DNA of 33,190 nucleotides. Origin: Clostridiales bacterium. Its GTDB lineage: Bacteria; Bacillota; Clostridia; Oscillospirales; Acutalibacteraceae. Position numbers and translations under genes: made by a program. The notes under the pieces were generated by a model, which searched no databases, was not told where the DNA came from, and worked only from the letters and a program-made list of their open reading frames with translations. The DNA is taken from assembly GCA_022800315.1 (NCBI GenBank), contig JAAWQC010000027.1:1-33190 (forward strand), written 5' to 3'. The stretch's first letter is position 1; each line of letters begins with the position of its first letter. Below, piece by piece: positions 31,706 through 33,190 of the stretch.

Positions 31706-33037
31706 TTATGAGAAAGTATAGGTCAACGGGTCCGATTTGTACAGGGTACCGTCCGGAAGCACTGCCGTGACGATAAACGTCCGCGTCCCGGCAGCTAATT
31801 GATCGTCCATATACCGGATGGTCTGGCCGATTTCCCTCGTGACACTTCCGACATAGGCATCAGCGGCCTGACCCGGGCGGACGGTCCGGATAAAATACAA
31901 ATTCTTATACATATCGTCCGGCTGATAGGATACCAGCGTATATGTGGCGTCGTCACCGTAGGCTTTGTTCCACGACAGTCGATAATGGACGAAGGTCCGG
32001 TATCCGTCGGTGAGGTCATAGCTCTTTGACCCCTTCTGTACCTGAATCTGTATCTCCTGTCTGGGCGGAATATCCGGCATCGGCTCGTCGATAAAGCTGT
32101 AAAAGTACGCCGCCAGCCCCTCCTGCTCCGACGCCATGGGCAGCTGGAGGTTTTCCTGTACCATGGCGTTGCGCGCTTTGTAGTCCGCGCTTTCCTTTCC
32201 GCCCAGCCGGTCCCGCACATCGCAATAATCCGCGATGCCGTGGGAGCGGGGCGAACCCATCAGCGCCACGTAATCCTCCGCCGCGATTTCGTACAGATAG
32301 CGGTAGTGATGGTCATAGTAATATTGCCTATCCGACATATCGGTCAGCGCATTGTCCTCATTCAGCCCCCGCAAGCGGGCGTATTCACTGTCCAGCATGT
32401 TTTCCCCCGCATCGGAACCAGGGAACATGTGGTAGAAGGTGTAGTGATGCCCGTACTCATGACTGAGACTGTCCGCCATCGATTCGACGGTGGTGCGCTG
32501 ATCCCCGCCATACAGGGTGATCACGCCCGCTTCCCGCTCAAATTGAATACCGAAATTCCCCGGAAACGCAGGAAAATTCAGCGAAAAGGTGTTGGTCTGG
32601 GTGGTGCTCTGATGGGTGGCGGCAGCGAATTCGTCCTCCTGCGGATTGACTACCACCCGCAAAAGGCTGCGCAGCTCTTCCCCGTGCTTGTTTTGAAGCA
32701 GTTCCTGGTACAGCGCTTCCAGCTTCTTTTCATTCCACGCTGCCGATTTGCTGATAAAGGAAATCCCCTCAGGAGAGGTATAGGTATACAGCGTATCCTT
32801 CTCCGGCTGCGGCGGCTCCGGTGTCCATTCAAAGGCCTTCAGCGCGGCCTGATTGACAAACGGTTCCTCCCACGGTTCCTCGACAAAGGTGTCCACCGTC
32901 TCAGAATCCGCCTGATAAGCGGCAATTTCCCGCCGGACAGGCATCAGGGCCGACAGACAAACCGCGGCGCCCGCCGCAAGGCATACCGCTGCACCGGCCG
33001 ATACGATCAGCAGGATATTTCTCTTATTTCGCCCCAT
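31706..33037 (-). CDS. Membrane-anchored zinc metallopeptidase-like protein
   Basis: This 443-aa protein has one N-terminal membrane helix (about 7-30) and an external domain. HEYGHH (193-198) is an HExxH zinc site with both His ligands and the catalytic Glu194 intact. YEIAAEDYVALMGSP (249-263) offers Glu250 or Glu254 as a third ligand, in the manner of gluzincins. N-terminal to it are TYTSPEGISFISKSAAWNEKKLEALYQELL and a beta region. The last about 110 residues look like a fibronectin-III-type sheet (YRLSWNKAYGDDATYTLVSYQP). The substrate is unknown, and I recognise no named family. GAGAGGGTGAGG precedes the ATG, and a good promoter lies at 33083-33111. It is first in an operon with the lipoprotein gene. 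Confidence 0.75.
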   Translation of the reverse strand: MGRNKRNILLIVSAGAAVCLAAGAAVCLSALMPVRREIAAYQADSETVDTFVEEPWEEPFVNQAALKAFEWTPEPPQPEKDTLYTYTSPEGISFISKSAAWNEKKLEALYQELLQNKHGEELRSLLRVVVNPQEDEFAAATHQSTTQTNTFSLNFPAFPGNFGIQFEREAGVITLYGGDQRTTVESMADSLSHEYGHHYTFYHMFPGSDAGENMLDSEYARLRGLNEDNALTDMSDRQYYYDHHYRYLYEIAAEDYVALMGSPRSHGIADYCDVRDRLGGKESADYKARNAMVQENLQLPMASEQEGLAAYFYSFIDEPMPDIPPRQEIQIQVQKGSKSYDLTDGYRTFVHYRLSWNKAYGDDATYTLVSYQPDDMYKNLYFIRTVRPGQAADAYVGSVTREIGQTIRYMDDQLAAGTRTFIVTAVLPDGTLYKSDPLTYTFS

Positions 33038-33082
33038 GCGGCCTCACCCTCTCTGAAAGTCGTTCTTTCTCCCCACCCCTAC

Positions 33083-33111
33083 AGTATAGCGCCGATGCGC
33101 CTGTCTTTCAA
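33083..33111 (-). promoter_or_regulatory. Promoter of the metallopeptidase-lipoprotein operon
   Basis: TTGAAA (33111-33106), 17 nt, TATACT (33088-33083) on the minus strand, about 45 nt upstream of the start codon. Confidence 0.7.
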
Positions 33112-33172
33112 CATTTGGCAGAACCTATTTATTATTATATTTCAGTCAGCTCTGTGCGGCATCGCAAAAGGG

Positions 33173-33190
33173 GACTGCCGCGCGGCAGTC
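33173..33190. terminator. Probable terminator hairpin cut by the window end
   Basis: AAAAGGG followed by GACTGCCGC-GCGGCAGTC (33173-33190) is a perfect 18-nt palindrome ending exactly at the window edge. If the next bases are CCCTTTT, as the pattern suggests, it is a terminator for a leftward- or rightward-running neighbour. Confidence 0.45.

Overview
The window looks like a chromosomal segment of a GC-rich (roughly 60%), spore-forming member of the Clostridia, probably within the Oscillospirales. That placement is an inference. It rests on a SleB-type cortex hydrolase, a YtvI-like sporulation membrane protein, a BclA-like collagen repeat protein, EFR1-type ferredoxin, DUF6809 and YhgE/Pip families, and tight Firmicutes-style Shine-Dalgarno sites. 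No rRNA, tRNA, CRISPR array, transposase or phage structural gene was seen.

Left part (1-8000). A leftward sigma-A promoter fires out of the window. It is followed by sleB (+), a GH13 neopullulanase/cyclomaltodextrinase (-), and a visibly AT-richer divergent pair: a DUF6809 protein and a 69-aa XRE repressor sharing two CACC-N4-GGTG operators. Next comes a compact segment with promoter, three nested helices and terminator that could be an undescribed small RNA or a MITE-like element. After it lies the leftward amino-acid operon ACT-domain protein - hom - thrB - lysC, from a good sigma-A promoter at 7995-8023. It covers aspartate kinase, homoserine dehydrogenase and homoserine kinase; no threonine synthase or aspartate-semialdehyde dehydrogenase gene is present here.

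Middle (8000-19600). A rightward ytvI-like gene has a long leader carrying a tandemly duplicated 70-nt hairpin element, and is followed by a DUF1015 gene. Leftward genes then encode a zinc-ribbon/beta-propeller membrane protein and a 1000-aa PAS-GGDEF-PAS-GGDEF-EAL c-di-GMP enzyme. A rightward alpha/beta hydrolase is convergent with an ABC transporter (FtsX-type permease and ATPase).

19600-24700. An OmpR/histidine kinase pair is encoded directly upstream of the ABC genes. Three GTTAA-like repeats lie between kinase and ATPase, so the four genes look like one signal-response transport module. Next are a small XRE repressor with a co-translated membrane protein and, divergently, a MerR-family activator with a textbook 19-bp-spacer promoter. 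A monocluster ferredoxin and an EFR1 flavodoxin-ferredoxin protein follow.

Right part (24700-33190). A HAAS-like membrane protein is translationally coupled to an 863-aa YhgE/Pip protein with an internal duplication. After it come an XRE-membrane fusion protein and a collagen-like protein with a Cys-rich N-terminus and 69-bp coding repeats. The window ends with a two-gene operon encoding a membrane-anchored HEYGH zinc peptidase and a lipoprotein. Most operons are separated by strong, mostly bidirectional hairpin terminators.
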